The notes: generated by a model not told the origin, from the letters alone. A stretch of DNA of 64,000 nt from Nocardioides acrostichi (GCF_015319165.1 NZ_JADIVZ010000009.1:100109-164108); one strand, 5' to 3'. Numbered from the stretch's first letter, positions 17,592-25,941 are shown. Numbers and translations are program-made.

Positions 17592-18092
17592 TCAGACGGG
17601 CTTGGCGGGGGTGCCCACCACCGTGACGCCCGGGGCGACGTCGTGCACCACGACGGCACCGGCTCCGACGATCGCTCCCCGACCGATCCGCACCCCGCCG
17701 AGCACGGTGGCGTTGACGCCGAGCGACACGCCGTCCTCGAGGGTCGGACACGCGCCGCCCTCGACCTTGTTGCCCAAGGTGACGCCGTGGCGCACCTCGA
17801 CGTCGGCCCCGACGACGCAGGCGTCGTTGAACACGATGCCGAACCCGTGCCGCACCCGCAGCCGGGGGCCGACCCGGGTGCGCACCGGCAGCTCCACCGA
17901 GCACAGTGCCTCGGCGTACCAGGTGTAGAGCACCACGATCGGCAGCGCGATGATCCGGCAGCGACGGTCGAAGGGCCGACGCAGCGCCTGCGCCAGCCGG
18001 AACAGCACGAGCATGAGCTGGAGCCGCGGAGCGCCCGCGTTGACCGACCAGTCCTGGGTCAACCACGCGCGGTTCAGCACCGGATCGGTCAC
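17592..18092 (-). CDS. Serine O-acetyltransferase-like left-handed beta-helix acyltransferase
   Basis: 166 aa. The C-terminal half has the hexapeptide repeats of the LbH fold (VVGADVEVRHGVTLGNKV, VSLGVNATVLGGVRIGRGAIVGAGAVVVHDV) ending in VVGTPAKPV. The N-terminal ~70 residues are hydrophobic (IIALPIVVLYTWY) and shorter than in CysE proper. It may be a CysE-type serine acetyltransferase or a sugar/polysaccharide acetyltransferase. It starts 4 nt after the fabI stop, so it is probably co-transcribed with fabG-fabI. Confidence 0.75.
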   Translation of the reverse strand: MTDPVLNRAWLTQDWSVNAGAPRLQLMLVLFRLAQALRRPFDRRCRIIALPIVVLYTWYAEALCSVELPVRTRVGPRLRVRHGFGIVFNDACVVGADVEVRHGVTLGNKVEGGACPTLEDGVSLGVNATVLGGVRIGRGAIVGAGAVVVHDVAPGVTVVGTPAKPV

Positions 18093-18096
18093 GCAG

Positions 18097-18876
18097 TCAT
18101 GCTCCCATGGCGTGGAAGCCGCCGTCGACGTGCACGATCTCCCCGGAGGTAGCCGGGAAGAAGTCGCTGAGCAGCGCGCACACCGCCTTCGCCGTCGGCT
18201 CCTGGTCGGTGTTGTCCCAGCCCAGCGGTGCCCGAGTGGCCCACATGTCCTCGAGATCGGAGAACCCGGGGATGGCCTTGGCCGCTAGGGTGCGCAGCGG
18301 CCCGGCGGAGACGAGGTTCACCCGGATGCCCTCCGGCCCCAGATCGCGCGCGAGGTAGCGCGAGCAGGACTCCAGACCGGCCTTGGCGACGCCCATCCAG
18401 TCGTACGCGGGCCAGGCGACCGTGGCGTCGAAGGTGAGGCCGACGATGGACCCACCCTCTCCCATCAGCGGGCGGCACGCGGTGGCCAGCGACTTCAGCG
18501 AGTACGCCGATACCTGGACAGCCTGCGCCACGTCGTCCCACGGACCCTCGAGGAACCGGCCGCCCAGCAGCGTCTCGGGGTTGCCGAAGGCGATCGAGTG
18601 GACCACGCCGTCGAGGTGGGCGTCGTCGCCGAGGTGCTCACGCACCTGGGCCGCCAGCCCCTCGAGGTGCTCGGGGTCGGTGACGTCGAGTTCGAGCACC
18701 GGCGGCTCGGTGGGCAGCCGCTTGGCGATGCGGCGCGTGATGCCGAGCGCGCGGCCGAAGTTGGAGATGAGGACGGTCGCACCCTGCTCCTGGGCGACCT
18801 TGGCGGTGGCGAAACCGATGGAGGAGTCCATCGTCACCCCGGCCACGAGGATCGTCTTGCCTTCGAGAATGCCCAT
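18097..18876 (-). CDS. fabI: Enoyl-[acyl-carrier-protein] reductase (NADH)
   Basis: 259 aa, InhA/FabI type. It reduces trans-2-enoyl-ACP in the last step of each fatty-acid elongation round. Features: the FabI-type nucleotide site (VAGVTMDSSIGFATAK, in place of the Gly-rich TGxxxGxG), HSIAFG, and the Tyr-x6-Lys catalytic pair in YDWMGVAKAGLES. DGGFHAMG ends the fold. It follows fabG by three bases, forming a two-step module. Enzymes of this type are the classic targets of triclosan and isoniazid-class inhibitors. Confidence 0.93.
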   Translation of the reverse strand: MGILEGKTILVAGVTMDSSIGFATAKVAQEQGATVLISNFGRALGITRRIAKRLPTEPPVLELDVTDPEHLEGLAAQVREHLGDDAHLDGVVHSIAFGNPETLLGGRFLEGPWDDVAQAVQVSAYSLKSLATACRPLMGEGGSIVGLTFDATVAWPAYDWMGVAKAGLESCSRYLARDLGPEGIRVNLVSAGPLRTLAAKAIPGFSDLEDMWATRAPLGWDNTDQEPTAKAVCALLSDFFPATSGEIVHVDGGFHAMGA

Positions 18877-18879
18877 GGT

Positions 18880-19614
18880 TCAGTGCCCCATCCCTAGTCC
18901 GCCGTCGACGGGGATCACGGCGCCCGTCACGTACGCCGCGCCGGGTCCGGCGAGCCAGGTCACCGCACCGGCGACCTCGTCGACCGCGCCGAGCCGGCCG
19001 AGCGGGATCTGGCCCTGATAGGCCTTCACCTGCTCCTCGGGCAGCTGGGCGGTCATGTCGGTCTCGATGAAGCCCGGCGCCACCACGTTGGCGGTGATCG
19101 AGCGGGAGCCGAGCTCGCGGGCGATCGACCGGGCCATGCCGACCAGCCCGGACTTCGAGGCCGCGTAGTTGACCTGGCCCGGCGAGCCGAGCAGTCCGAC
19201 CACCGAGGAGATCAGGATGATCCGGCCCCGCCGCAGCCTCAGCATGCCCTTCGCGGCGCGCTTGGCGAGCCGGAAGGAGCCGGTGAGGTTGGTCGAGATG
19301 ACCTGCTCCCAGTCGTCGTCGCTCATCCGCAGCAACAGCGTGTCGGCGGTGACGCCGGCGTTGGCGACCAGCACCTCGACCGGACCGTGGGCCTCCTCGA
19401 TCTGCTTGAACGCCGCGTCGATCGCCGCGCCGTCGGTGACGTCGCAGCGGACGTCGAGGGCACCGTCCGGGGCCCCGCCGCTGCGGGTGGTCACCGCGAC
19501 GTTGTCGCCCTGGGCGAGGAACGCCTCTGCGATGGCGCGTCCGATGCCGCGGTTGCCGCCCGTGACCAGCACGGACCTCGGTTCGGGTCTGGGCTGTGTA
19601 CTGCTCTCGCTCAC
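18880..19614 (-). CDS. fabG: 3-oxoacyl-[acyl-carrier-protein] reductase
   Basis: 244 aa, short-chain dehydrogenase. NADPH-binding TGGNRGIGRAIAEAF, the NAG motif (VANAGVTADTLL), catalytic Ser in ISSVVG, and YAASKSG (Tyr-x3-Lys) are intact. It reduces 3-ketoacyl-ACP in fatty-acid synthesis. It heads the fabG-fabI-acetyltransferase unit. The GTG start lies 8 nt after a TAGCGT box. Confidence 0.92.
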   Translation of the reverse strand: MSESSTQPRPEPRSVLVTGGNRGIGRAIAEAFLAQGDNVAVTTRSGGAPDGALDVRCDVTDGAAIDAAFKQIEEAHGPVEVLVANAGVTADTLLLRMSDDDWEQVISTNLTGSFRLAKRAAKGMLRLRRGRIILISSVVGLLGSPGQVNYAASKSGLVGMARSIARELGSRSITANVVAPGFIETDMTAQLPEEQVKAYQGQIPLGRLGAVDEVAGAVTWLAGPGAAYVTGAVIPVDGGLGMGH

Positions 19615-19622
19615 GTGCGACG

Positions 19623-19628
19623 ACGCTA
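19623..19628 (-). promoter_or_regulatory. -10 box, leaderless promoter of fabG-fabI
   Basis: TAGCGT on the minus strand, 8 nt before the fabG GTG at 19614. Confidence 0.45.
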
Positions 19629-19688
19629 GTGATTACCCACGCGTACTCGAAACGACGTGCCCCAGATCACGCGTCGTCCGGGCCGAGG

Positions 19689-19916
19689 TCACGCGTCGAC
19701 GGGACCGTCGTCCTCGAGACGGAAGCCGATCTTGAGCCCGACCTGGAAGTGCTCGACGGTGCCGTCCTTGACCTGGCCGCGGACCTGGGTCATCTCGAAC
19801 CAGTCGACGTGGCGCAGGTTCTGCGCGGCGCGCTCGAGGCCGTTGCGGATGGCCTGGTCGATGCCGTCGGGGGACGTGCCGACGATCTCGGTCACTCGGT
19901 AGGTGCGGTTGCTCAC
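19689..19916 (-). CDS. Dodecin, flavin-storage protein
   Basis: 75 aa, the usual length. Dodecins assemble into hollow dodecamers that bind flavins or coenzyme A and protect the cell from free-flavin chemistry. Family signature: YRVTEIVGTSPDGIDQAI at the start, then the flavin-stacking Trp in VDWFEMTQVRGQV and FQVGLKIGFRLE at the end. GTG at 19916 is 6 nt after a TAGGGT box. It is divergent from the DUF3099 gene. Confidence 0.92.
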   Translation of the reverse strand: MSNRTYRVTEIVGTSPDGIDQAIRNGLERAAQNLRHVDWFEMTQVRGQVKDGTVEHFQVGLKIGFRLEDDGPVDA

Positions 19917-19922
19917 CTGGCC

Positions 19923-19928
19923 ACCCTA
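19923..19928 (-). promoter_or_regulatory. -10 box, leaderless promoter of the dodecin gene
   Basis: TAGGGT on the minus strand, 6 nt before the GTG at 19916. Confidence 0.55.
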
Positions 19929-19957
19929 GTGGACGCCACGCCTCACGACGGCCGACC

Positions 19958-19963
19958 TACACT
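19958..19963 (+). promoter_or_regulatory. -10 box, leaderless promoter of the DUF3099 gene
   Basis: TACACT ends 7 nt before the ATG at 19971. Confidence 0.5.
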
Positions 19964-19970
19964 GAGGGTC

Positions 19971-20306
19971 ATGGCAGGCAAGCAGCAGTCGCGGGGCGAC
20001 GACGCCATCCGCATCACCACTGCCGCTGTGAGCCCGGCCGAGGATCTGCGCAGGCGCCAGAAGCGCTACCTGATCTCGATGAGCATCCGCTCGGCGTGCT
20101 TCGTCGGTGCCTGCATCTCCGGTCTGGCCGGGGTCAACTGGCTGTGGCCCATCCTCATCGCGGGTGCGATCGTGCTGCCCTACGTCGCGGTGGTCATGGC
20201 CAACGCCCAGGCGACCCGCCGCGACGGTTTCGAGCTCCAACCCGGAGCCTACGGCGCCCCGCAGCTGGAGTCGCGGTCGCGGCACGACTCGCTCGGACCC
20301 CGATGA
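19971..20306 (+). CDS. DUF3099 membrane protein
   Basis: 111 aa. The N-terminal ~40 residues are polar (RITTAAVSPAEDLRRRQKRYL), followed by two membrane helices (MSIRSACFVGACISGLAG and WLWPILIAGAIVLPYVAVVMAN). This layout and the RRRQKRYL entry are typical of the actinobacterial DUF3099 family, whose role is unknown. ATG at 19971 is 7 nt after a TACACT box. Its TGA overlaps the next ATG. Confidence 0.82.
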   Translation: MAGKQQSRGDDAIRITTAAVSPAEDLRRRQKRYLISMSIRSACFVGACISGLAGVNWLWPILIAGAIVLPYVAVVMANAQATRRDGFELQPGAYGAPQLESRSRHDSLGPR

Positions 20307-20509
20307 CCGACCCCTGCTCCGCCAAGGGGTGCCAGGCCGAAGCCGCGCACGCGCTGGTGTGGAACAACCCCAAGGTGCACACGCCGGAGCGTCGCAAGGT
20401 GTGGCTGGCGTGCGAGGAGCACCGTGAACACCTCGGCTCCTTCCTCGGGTCGCGGGGGTTCTTAAAAGACGTCGTACCGCACCGCGAGGGCGTGGACCTC
20501 TCGGTCTGA
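20303..20509 (+). CDS. Small Cys/His-rich, probably zinc-binding protein
   Basis: 68 aa. Cysteines and histidines are spaced as C-x3-C near the start (PCSAKGC) and C-x2-H near residue 37 (CEEHREHLG), fitting one zinc site. The central ALVWNNPKVHTPERRKVWLA is conserved in my memory of actinobacterial small proteins sometimes labelled acetone carboxylase; that label is not supported by this sequence. The ATG overlaps the DUF3099 stop (ATGA), so the pair is co-translated. Function unknown. Confidence 0.7.
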   Translation: MTDPCSAKGCQAEAAHALVWNNPKVHTPERRKVWLACEEHREHLGSFLGSRGFLKDVVPHREGVDLSV

Positions 20510-20540
20510 CCACCCTCGTTCTGACCGGCCTCGTACCAGG

Positions 20541-21539
20541 TCAGCCGCCGATGGCCGACATCGGCCGGTCGGGCTGGAGGAACGTCTCGTCGTCGATGCC
20601 GTGACCGGCGGCCTTGCCGGCCATGGCGACGACCCAGCGGTCGGCGATCTCCTCGTCGCTGCCGCCGCCGCGCAGGGCGGTGCGCAGGTCGGACTCCGAG
20701 CGCGCGAAGAGGCAGTTGCGTACCTGGCCGTCGGCGGTGAGCCGCACGCGGTCGCAGTCGCCGCAGAAGGGCCGGGTGACCGAGGCGATGACGCCGACGG
20801 TGCCGCGGCCCCCGTCGACGGTGAACAGCTCGGCAGGGGCGCTGCCACGGGGCTCGCTGGCCGGGGTGAGCGTGTAGTCGCGTTCGAGCATCGCGAAGAT
20901 CTCGTCGGCGGTGATCATCGCCTCGCGATTCCAGCCGTGCTGGGCATCCAGCGGCATCTGCTCGATGAACCGCAGCTCGTAGCCGCGCTCCAGGCACCAG
21001 GCGAGCAGTTCGCCAGCCTGGTCGTCGTTGGTCCCGCGCAGCAGCACCGCGTTCACCTTGATCGGCCCGAGACCGGCCTCCTGGGCTGCGGAGAGGCCGG
21101 CGACGACGTCGGCGAAGCGGTCGCGACGGGTGATCTCGCGGAAGGTGTCGGGGCGCACGGTGTCGAGGCTGACGTTGACCCGGTCGAGGCCGGCCTCGGC
21201 CAGTGCGTGCGCCGTCTTGGCCAGGCCGAGGGCGTTGGTGGTGACCGAGAGCCCGAGGCCGGGCCCGAGCTCGCGCGAGCGTCGCACGATGTCGACGAAC
21301 CCGCGTCGGATCAGCGGCTCTCCCCCGGTGAACCGGATCTCCGCGATGCCGAGGTGCTCCACCCCGATGCGGATCAGTCGCACGACCTCGTCGTCGGTGA
21401 GCACGTCGTCGCCGGGCAGCCAGTCCAGGCCCTCGGCCGGCATGCAGTAGTTGCAGCGCAGGTTGCACCGGTCGGTCAGCGAGACCCGCAGGTCGGTGGC
21501 GACGCGTCCGAAGCGGTCGGCGAGCACACGGTGAGACAT
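20541..21539 (-). CDS. moaA: GTP 3',8-cyclase of molybdopterin synthesis
   Basis: 332 aa, radical SAM enzyme. With MoaC it makes cyclic pyranopterin monophosphate from GTP. The N-terminal [4Fe-4S] cysteines are C25, C29 and C32 (CNLRCNYC). FTGGEPLIR is the SAM-binding segment. The C-terminal cluster motif CGDCDRVRLTADGQVRNC is present, and the protein ends in Gly-Gly, as MoaA requires. No other moa gene is in the window, though a molybdopterin oxidoreductase lies at 55.8-58.0 kb. A TAGGGT box is 6 nt before the ATG. Confidence 0.95.
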   Translation of the reverse strand: MSHRVLADRFGRVATDLRVSLTDRCNLRCNYCMPAEGLDWLPGDDVLTDDEVVRLIRIGVEHLGIAEIRFTGGEPLIRRGFVDIVRRSRELGPGLGLSVTTNALGLAKTAHALAEAGLDRVNVSLDTVRPDTFREITRRDRFADVVAGLSAAQEAGLGPIKVNAVLLRGTNDDQAGELLAWCLERGYELRFIEQMPLDAQHGWNREAMITADEIFAMLERDYTLTPASEPRGSAPAELFTVDGGRGTVGVIASVTRPFCGDCDRVRLTADGQVRNCLFARSESDLRTALRGGGSDEEIADRWVVAMAGKAAGHGIDDETFLQPDRPMSAIGG

Positions 21540-21545
21540 GTCACC

Positions 21546-21551
21546 ACCCTA
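21546..21551 (-). promoter_or_regulatory. -10 box, leaderless promoter of moaA
   Basis: TAGGGT on the minus strand, 6 nt before the ATG at 21539. Confidence 0.55.
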
Positions 21552-21571
21552 CGGTGCGACCGCGGGTCGGG

Positions 21572-21730
21572 CCGGACGCCGCCTGGGCCGGCGGGCGCCG
21601 GGCGAGCCTGCGGCGCATGCTCTTCGCCCTCGTCGAGGAGTACGGTCGCCACACCGGGCACGCCGAGCTGTTGTGCGAGAGCGTCGACGGACGCACCGGA
21701 GGAGACCCCGACGACGACTGGAGACGCTGA
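21572..21730 (+). pseudogene. C-terminal remnant of a DinB-like/DUF664 protein
   Basis: The frame ending in TGA at 21728-21730 reads RRMLFALVEEYGRHTGHAEL followed by LCESVDGRTG. This resembles the end of DUF664/mini-DinB proteins (I/VEEYARHNGHADLLRE-DG). No start or N-terminal domain (about 110 residues) is present, because the moaA gene and promoter occupy the upstream side. The TGA overlaps the ATG of the next hydrolase gene, suggesting that an intact gene once preceded it in an operon. Recognition is by eye. Confidence 0.5.
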
Positions 21731-22317
21731 TGGCCACCGTGCTGCTCTTCCACCACGTGCTCGGGCTCACCGACGGCGTGCGGGATCTCGCCGAGCGGCT
21801 GCGCGCCGGCGGCCACGACGTCTACACACCCGACCTCTACGCCGGGCGCACCTTCACCACGATGCCCGACGCGTTCGCGTGGAAGAACTCAGACGACGCC
21901 CCGGACGCCACGGCGCTGGCCGATGCCGCGGCGTCGGAGCTGCTCGCCGCCGGGCCGGTGGTCATGGTCGGCATCTCCATGGGCGTCATGCAGGCACAGC
22001 GGCTGGCCCAGACCCGCGACGGTGTGGCCGGCGCGGTGCTGCTCGAGGCGTGTGTGCCCGTGACGGGCGAGTGGGCCTTCGGCCCGTGGCCCGGCGGCGT
22101 GCCGGTGCAGGTGCACGGCATGGACGACGACGAGTTCTTCGCCCACGAGGGAGACCTGGACGCCGCACGCGAGCTGGTCGCCGGCGCCCCCGGCGGTGAG
22201 GTCTTCACCTACCCCGGCGATGCCCACCTCTTCTGCGACAGCGCGCTGGCGACCTACGACGGCGCGGCCACCGACCTGGTGGTCGAGCGGGTGCTCGCGC
22301 TGCTGAGCGCCGTGTGA
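21730..22317 (+). CDS. Dienelactone hydrolase family protein
   Basis: 195 aa. Alpha/beta-hydrolase of DLH type: N-terminal VLLFHHVLGLTDGVRDLAERL, YTPDLYAG, nucleophile elbow GISMG, Asp in VHGMDDDEFF, and catalytic His in PGDAHLF. The nucleophile is Ser where classic dienelactone hydrolases have Cys, so a simple esterase is as likely as a chlorocatechol-pathway enzyme. The start codon overlaps the stop of a DUF664 remnant. Confidence 0.85.
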   Translation: MATVLLFHHVLGLTDGVRDLAERLRAGGHDVYTPDLYAGRTFTTMPDAFAWKNSDDAPDATALADAAASELLAAGPVVMVGISMGVMQAQRLAQTRDGVAGAVLLEACVPVTGEWAFGPWPGGVPVQVHGMDDDEFFAHEGDLDAARELVAGAPGGEVFTYPGDAHLFCDSALATYDGAATDLVVERVLALLSAV

Positions 22318-22325
22318 CGCCTCGC

Positions 22326-22331
22326 TACCCT
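22326..22331 (+). promoter_or_regulatory. -10 box, leaderless promoter of the aldose epimerase gene
   Basis: TACCCT ends 7 nt before the ATG at 22339. Confidence 0.5.
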
Positions 22332-22338
22332 CTCGGGC

Positions 22339-23253
22339 ATGACCTCCCCCAGCGGTGAGCAGTTCGAGATCGCGGCGGCCGGCTACCGGGCCGTCGTCAC
22401 CGAGAGCGGCGGCGCGCTCCGGCTGCTCGAGCACGAGGGGCGAGCACTGCTCGACGGGTTCGGGGAGCACGAGATGGCGCCGGGCGGCCGTGGTCAGCTG
22501 CTGGTGCCCTGGCCGAACCGCACTCGCGACGGCCGCTACTCATTCGACGGGAGGGATCTCCAGCTCGCGCTCACCGAGCCCTCGCGCCACAACGCATCCC
22601 ACGGCCTCGTGCGGTGGGTCGCCTTCACGCTCGAGGAGCACACCTCGCACTCGGTCACGCTGACCTACCGTGTGATGGCGCAGACCGGGTACCCGTGGAG
22701 CCTCGACGTCGCGGTCAGCTACGACCTCTCCGCCGACGGTCTCACCGTCACGCAGTCGGCCTCCAACCTGGCCGACTCCCCGGCGCCCTACGCCGCTGGG
22801 GCCCACCCCTACCTGCTCGCCGGCGAGGGCCCGGTCGACGGCTGGGAGCTCACCCTTCCCGCCAGCACGCGGGTGCTGGCGGACGGCGAGCGGCTGCTGC
22901 CCACCGGCTACGAGCCCGTCGACGACACCGCCTTCGACTTCCGCGTCGCACGGCCCGTGCGCGACACCGTGCTCAACGACGGCTTCACCGACCTGCTCCC
23001 CGACGAGCGCGGCGTCACCACCACCGTGCTGCGCGACCCGGCGGCCGGTACCGGAGTGGCGCTGTGGGCCGACGACGCCTACACCTGCCTGCAGCTCTAC
23101 ACCGCCGACGACGTGCCCGCCTCGGCGCGCAGGTCGATGGCGATCGAGCCGATGACCGCCCCCGCGGACGCCCTCAACTCCGGGGTCGGACTGGTCGTGC
23201 TCGAGCCCGGTGAGTCGCACACCGCGACCTGGGGCATCCGGTCAGTCGACTGA
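22339..23253 (+). CDS. Aldose 1-epimerase family protein
   Basis: 304 aa, galactose-mutarotase fold. It interconverts alpha and beta anomers of aldoses or hexose phosphates. Catalytic features: ASHGLVRW (first His), AGAHPYLL (second His) and the Glu in AIEPMTAPADALNSG. The N-terminal LLVPWPNRTRDGRYSFDG is typical of the subgroup. No sugar operon surrounds it. The 3' end overlaps the convergent PH-domain gene by 12 nt. Confidence 0.87.
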   Translation: MTSPSGEQFEIAAAGYRAVVTESGGALRLLEHEGRALLDGFGEHEMAPGGRGQLLVPWPNRTRDGRYSFDGRDLQLALTEPSRHNASHGLVRWVAFTLEEHTSHSVTLTYRVMAQTGYPWSLDVAVSYDLSADGLTVTQSASNLADSPAPYAAGAHPYLLAGEGPVDGWELTLPASTRVLADGERLLPTGYEPVDDTAFDFRVARPVRDTVLNDGFTDLLPDERGVTTTVLRDPAAGTGVALWADDAYTCLQLYTADDVPASARRSMAIEPMTAPADALNSGVGLVVLEPGESHTATWGIRSVD

Positions 23254-23679
23254 CGGCGGGTTCACCACGAGCGCCCGCAGGGCACGAGCGGCGCGCACGG
23301 CACGGCGTCCGTCGGAACCCTGGATGCCCAGCACCGAGAGGGTGGTGCCGTCGCTGAGGTCGAGGGTGACCCACGGCGCGCCGGGTGAGAGGTGCACGTC
23401 GACGACCTGCTCGTAGGCCAGCTGGTGCTTGCGATAGCCGTTCACGATGAGCAGGCCGTCTCGGCTGGCCACGACCCGGGACCGGATCAGCGCGTGCAGG
23501 CACGCGAACCCGAGCGCGCCCAGCACGAGCATCGTGCCGATCTGGAAGGCCGTGAACTTGCCTCGGGTCTCGTCGTCGAAGGCGAACCAGGCCGCACCGA
23601 AGACCACGAGCAGCCCCACGCCCAGCACGACCCCCACGATGGGTCCGCCCAGCGGCCGCCAGGTGACGGGCAGGCTCAC
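23242..23679 (-). CDS. PH-domain membrane protein downstream of hisG
   Basis: 145 aa from the GTG at 23679. That start has GAGGG 7 nt upstream; an ATG at 23706 would overlap hisG and lacks such a site. Two membrane helices (GGPIVGVVLGVGLLVVFGAAW and FQIGTMLVLGALGFACLHAL) are followed by a bacterial PH-like domain (SRVVASRDGLLIVNGYRKHQLAYEQVVDV). Small PH-domain membrane proteins commonly sit beside hisG/hisE in actinobacteria; their role is unknown. Confidence 0.75.
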   Translation of the reverse strand: MSLPVTWRPLGGPIVGVVLGVGLLVVFGAAWFAFDDETRGKFTAFQIGTMLVLGALGFACLHALIRSRVVASRDGLLIVNGYRKHQLAYEQVVDVHLSPGAPWVTLDLSDGTTLSVLGIQGSDGRRAVRAARALRALVVNPPSVD

Positions 23680-23689
23680 CCCGGCACCC

Positions 23690-24553
23690 TCAGAGTCGGC
23701 AGGCATGGATGTCGGTGAGCAGGATGCCGCGCGCACCCAGGTCGTAGAGCGCGTCCATCAGTCTCTGGGCGCCGTCGCGCGGGACCATCGCCCGCACCGC
23801 CGACCAGCCCTCGCGATGCAGCGGCGCCACGGTCGGGCTCTCGATGCCGGGAGTGAGCCGAACGGCCTCGGTGACCGCGGCGGTCGGGATGTCGTAGTCC
23901 ATCATCACGTAGCTGCGCGCGACGAGCACGCCCTCGAGGCGGCGCTGGAAGACGTCGAACCCGGCGGGGATCTCGCCGCTGCGGGTGATGAGCACGGCCT
24001 CGGACTCCAGGATCGTCTCGCCGAAGACCTCCAGGCCGGCGCGGCGCAGCGTGGAGCCGGTCTCGACGACGTCGGCGATCGCGTCGGCCACACCGAGCTG
24101 GATGCTGGTCTCGACCGCGCCGTCGAGGCGCACCACCTCGGCGGTGATGCCGCGCGCGGCGAGGAAGTCGTGCACGACCCCGGTGTAGGAGGTCGCGATG
24201 CGCGTGCCGGCGAGCTGGGTGACGTCCGAGAACTGCCCGGCGGGGCCGGCGAAGCGGAACCGGCTGCGGCCGAAGCCGAGCTCCATCGCCTCGTCGGCCT
24301 TGGCGCCGGAGTCGCGCAGCAGGTCGCGGCCGGTGATGCCGACGTCGAGGGTGCCCTCGCCGACGTAGAGAGCGATGTCGCGCGGGCGCAGGTAGAAGAA
24401 CTCGACCCCGTTCTCGTCGTCGATCAGGGTGAGCTGCTTGGCGTCGTCGCGCTGGCGGTAGCCGCACTCGCGCAGGATGTCGGAGGCCGACTGCGACAGC
24501 GAGCCCTTGTTCGGGATCGCGACGCGGAGAATGCCGGGGTCGGTGCTGGTCAT
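23690..24553 (-). CDS. hisG: ATP phosphoribosyltransferase (long form)
   Basis: 287 aa. It catalyses the first, feedback-controlled step of histidine synthesis, ATP + PRPP. VAIPNKGSLSQSASDIL at the start, GVGITGRDLL-type loop (DVGITGRDLLRDSG) and the PRPP-contacting segment GVADAIADVVETGSTLRRAG are present. The C-terminal ~75 residues are the ACT-like histidine-binding domain of the hexameric long form. It follows hisE by 10 nt. Confidence 0.94.
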   Translation of the reverse strand: MTSTDPGILRVAIPNKGSLSQSASDILRECGYRQRDDAKQLTLIDDENGVEFFYLRPRDIALYVGEGTLDVGITGRDLLRDSGAKADEAMELGFGRSRFRFAGPAGQFSDVTQLAGTRIATSYTGVVHDFLAARGITAEVVRLDGAVETSIQLGVADAIADVVETGSTLRRAGLEVFGETILESEAVLITRSGEIPAGFDVFQRRLEGVLVARSYVMMDYDIPTAAVTEAVRLTPGIESPTVAPLHREGWSAVRAMVPRDGAQRLMDALYDLGARGILLTDIHACRL

Positions 24554-24563
24554 GGTCGAGGTC

Positions 24564-24827
24564 CTAGAGGTGGGTGTAGACGTCGTCGAGCTCCAGCCCG
24601 AGGGCGAGCATCAGACACTGGGCGTGGTAGAGCAGCTGGCTGATCTCCTCGGCCGCCCGGTCGCGGCCCTCGTGCTCGGCGGCCATCCACGACTCGGCGG
24701 CCTCCTCGACCAGCTTCTTGCCGATCGCATGGACGCCGGCGTCGAGCTGCGCCACGGTGCCGGAACCGGCGGGACGGGTGGCGGCCTTCTCGGCCAACTC
24801 CGCCCAGAGCTCGTCGAACGTCTTCAC
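24564..24827 (-). CDS. hisE: Phosphoribosyl-ATP pyrophosphatase
   Basis: 87 aa. It hydrolyses phosphoribosyl-ATP in the second step of histidine synthesis. The all-alpha NTP-pyrophosphatase motif is visible: [17 protein letters not shown] and [17 protein letters not shown] carry the acidic metal ligands. It is the first gene of the hisE-hisG unit. GTG at 24827 lies 8 nt after TAGTCT. Only 21 bases separate it from the divergent acetyltransferase gene. Confidence 0.92.
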   Translation of the reverse strand: MKTFDELWAELAEKAATRPAGSGTVAQLDAGVHAIGKKLVEEAAESWMAAEHEGRDRAAEEISQLLYHAQCLMLALGLELDDVYTHL

Positions 24828-24835
24828 GAGGCACC

Positions 24836-24841
24836 AGACTA
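24836..24841 (-). promoter_or_regulatory. -10 box, leaderless promoter of hisE-hisG
   Basis: TAGTCT on the minus strand, 8 nt before the GTG at 24827. Confidence 0.45.
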
Positions 24842-24848
24842 GGTGCCC

Positions 24849-25484
24849 GTGAGCGACTCCCCCGCATCAGCCCAGACTCCGGGCACCGCAGCCCCCGCCC
24901 TGCACGACCTCGTCTGGCCTGTGCGCACCGAGCGGCTGCTGCTGCGGCCCTCACGACCCGACGACGCCGCGGCTCTGCTCGGCTACCGCTCGCTGCCGGG
25001 TGTGGCGGAGTGGATCGGCGGGCCCGTCCCGACTCTGGCCAACACCGAGGAGTACCTCAGCAGCGAGGCGGCCCGGCACGTGCTGCACGTCGAGCGCGAC
25101 GGCGTGCTCGTCGGCGACGTCATGGTCATGGTCGGCGACGCCTGGGCGCAGACCGAGGTGCGCGAGCGCGCCCGCGCCACGCAGGCCACCCTCGGCTGGG
25201 TGCTCGACCCACGCCACGGCCGGCAGGGGCTGGCGACCGAGATGGTGCGCGGAGTGATCGACCTGTGCTTCACCCCGGTCGCGGACGGCGGCCTGGGCCT
25301 GCGCCGCGTCGTCGCCGAGTGCTTCAGCGACAACGAATCGTCGTGGCGGCTCATGGAACGGCTAGGCATGCGGCGCGAGGCCCACCACGTGGCCGACTCG
25401 CTGCACCGCGAGCGCGGCTGGCTCGACGAGTTCGTCTATGCGCTGCTGGCCGAGGAGTGGCTCAGCCGCGGCGGACGGCCTTGA
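24849..25484 (+). CDS. GNAT-family N-acetyltransferase (RimJ/RimL-like)
   Basis: 211 aa. Acetyltransferase_3 type: [19 protein letters not shown] at the start, then [19 protein letters not shown], where the pantetheine-binding loop (R-x-x-G-x-A, here RHGRQGLA) lies. [20 protein letters not shown] and [13 protein letters not shown] complete the fold. It acetylates an amine, perhaps a protein N-terminus or a small molecule. GTG at 24849 is preferred over 24843 because AGG lies 5 nt before it. The 3' end overlaps ribH by 23 nt. Confidence 0.82.
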   Translation: MSDSPASAQTPGTAAPALHDLVWPVRTERLLLRPSRPDDAAALLGYRSLPGVAEWIGGPVPTLANTEEYLSSEAARHVLHVERDGVLVGDVMVMVGDAWAQTEVRERARATQATLGWVLDPRHGRQGLATEMVRGVIDLCFTPVADGGLGLRRVVAECFSDNESSWRLMERLGMRREAHHVADSLHRERGWLDEFVYALLAEEWLSRGGRP

Positions 25485-25941
25485 GGGTGCGAGCGGTGAG
25501 CAGGGCGGCGGAGGTGGCCTCGTAGCCCTTGTCCTCCTTCGAGCCGTCGAGACCGGCGCGGTCGAAGGCCTGCTCGTCGGTGTCGCAGGTGAGCACACCG
25601 AAGCCGACGGCGACCGTGTGGTCGAGCGCGACGCGGGTGAGGCCGTCGGTGGCGGCGTTGCACACGAAGTCGAAGTGCGGGGTGCCGCCGCGCACCACGA
25701 CGCCGAGCGCGACCACCGCGTCGTAGCCGGTGGCCGCCAGGGCGGACGCGACGACGGGGAGCTCGAAGGTGCCGGGCACGCGGACGATCTCGGCGTGCGG
25801 CACCGAGAAGTCCGCCAGGGCGCGCTGGGTGCCGGCCAGCAGGCCGTCCATCACCTCGGTGTGCCAGGACGCCGCCACGACGGCCACGCGCAGGTCGCCG
25901 CAGTCGACGGGGTCGGTGGTGGGGGCTCCGTGGCCGCTCAT
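25462..25941 (-). CDS. ribH: 6,7-dimethyl-8-ribityllumazine synthase
   Basis: 159 aa. It condenses the ribityl-pyrimidine with the 4-carbon phosphate to make lumazine, the riboflavin precursor. [28 protein letters not shown] and [16 protein letters not shown] are signature active-site segments. It is the last gene of ribD-ribE-ribBA-ribH; its ATG overlaps the ribBA stop (ATGA). Confidence 0.95.
   Translation of the reverse strand: MSGHGAPTTDPVDCGDLRVAVVAASWHTEVMDGLLAGTQRALADFSVPHAEIVRVPGTFELPVVASALAATGYDAVVALGVVVRGGTPHFDFVCNAATDGLTRVALDHTVAVGFGVLTCDTDEQAFDRAGLDGSKEDKGYEATSAALLTARTLKAVRRG

Noticed and set aside
20303..20509. Annotation of the small Cys/His protein as acetone carboxylase
   Set aside because: The protein has 68 residues and no similarity to a carboxylase subunit; it only fits a small zinc-site protein.
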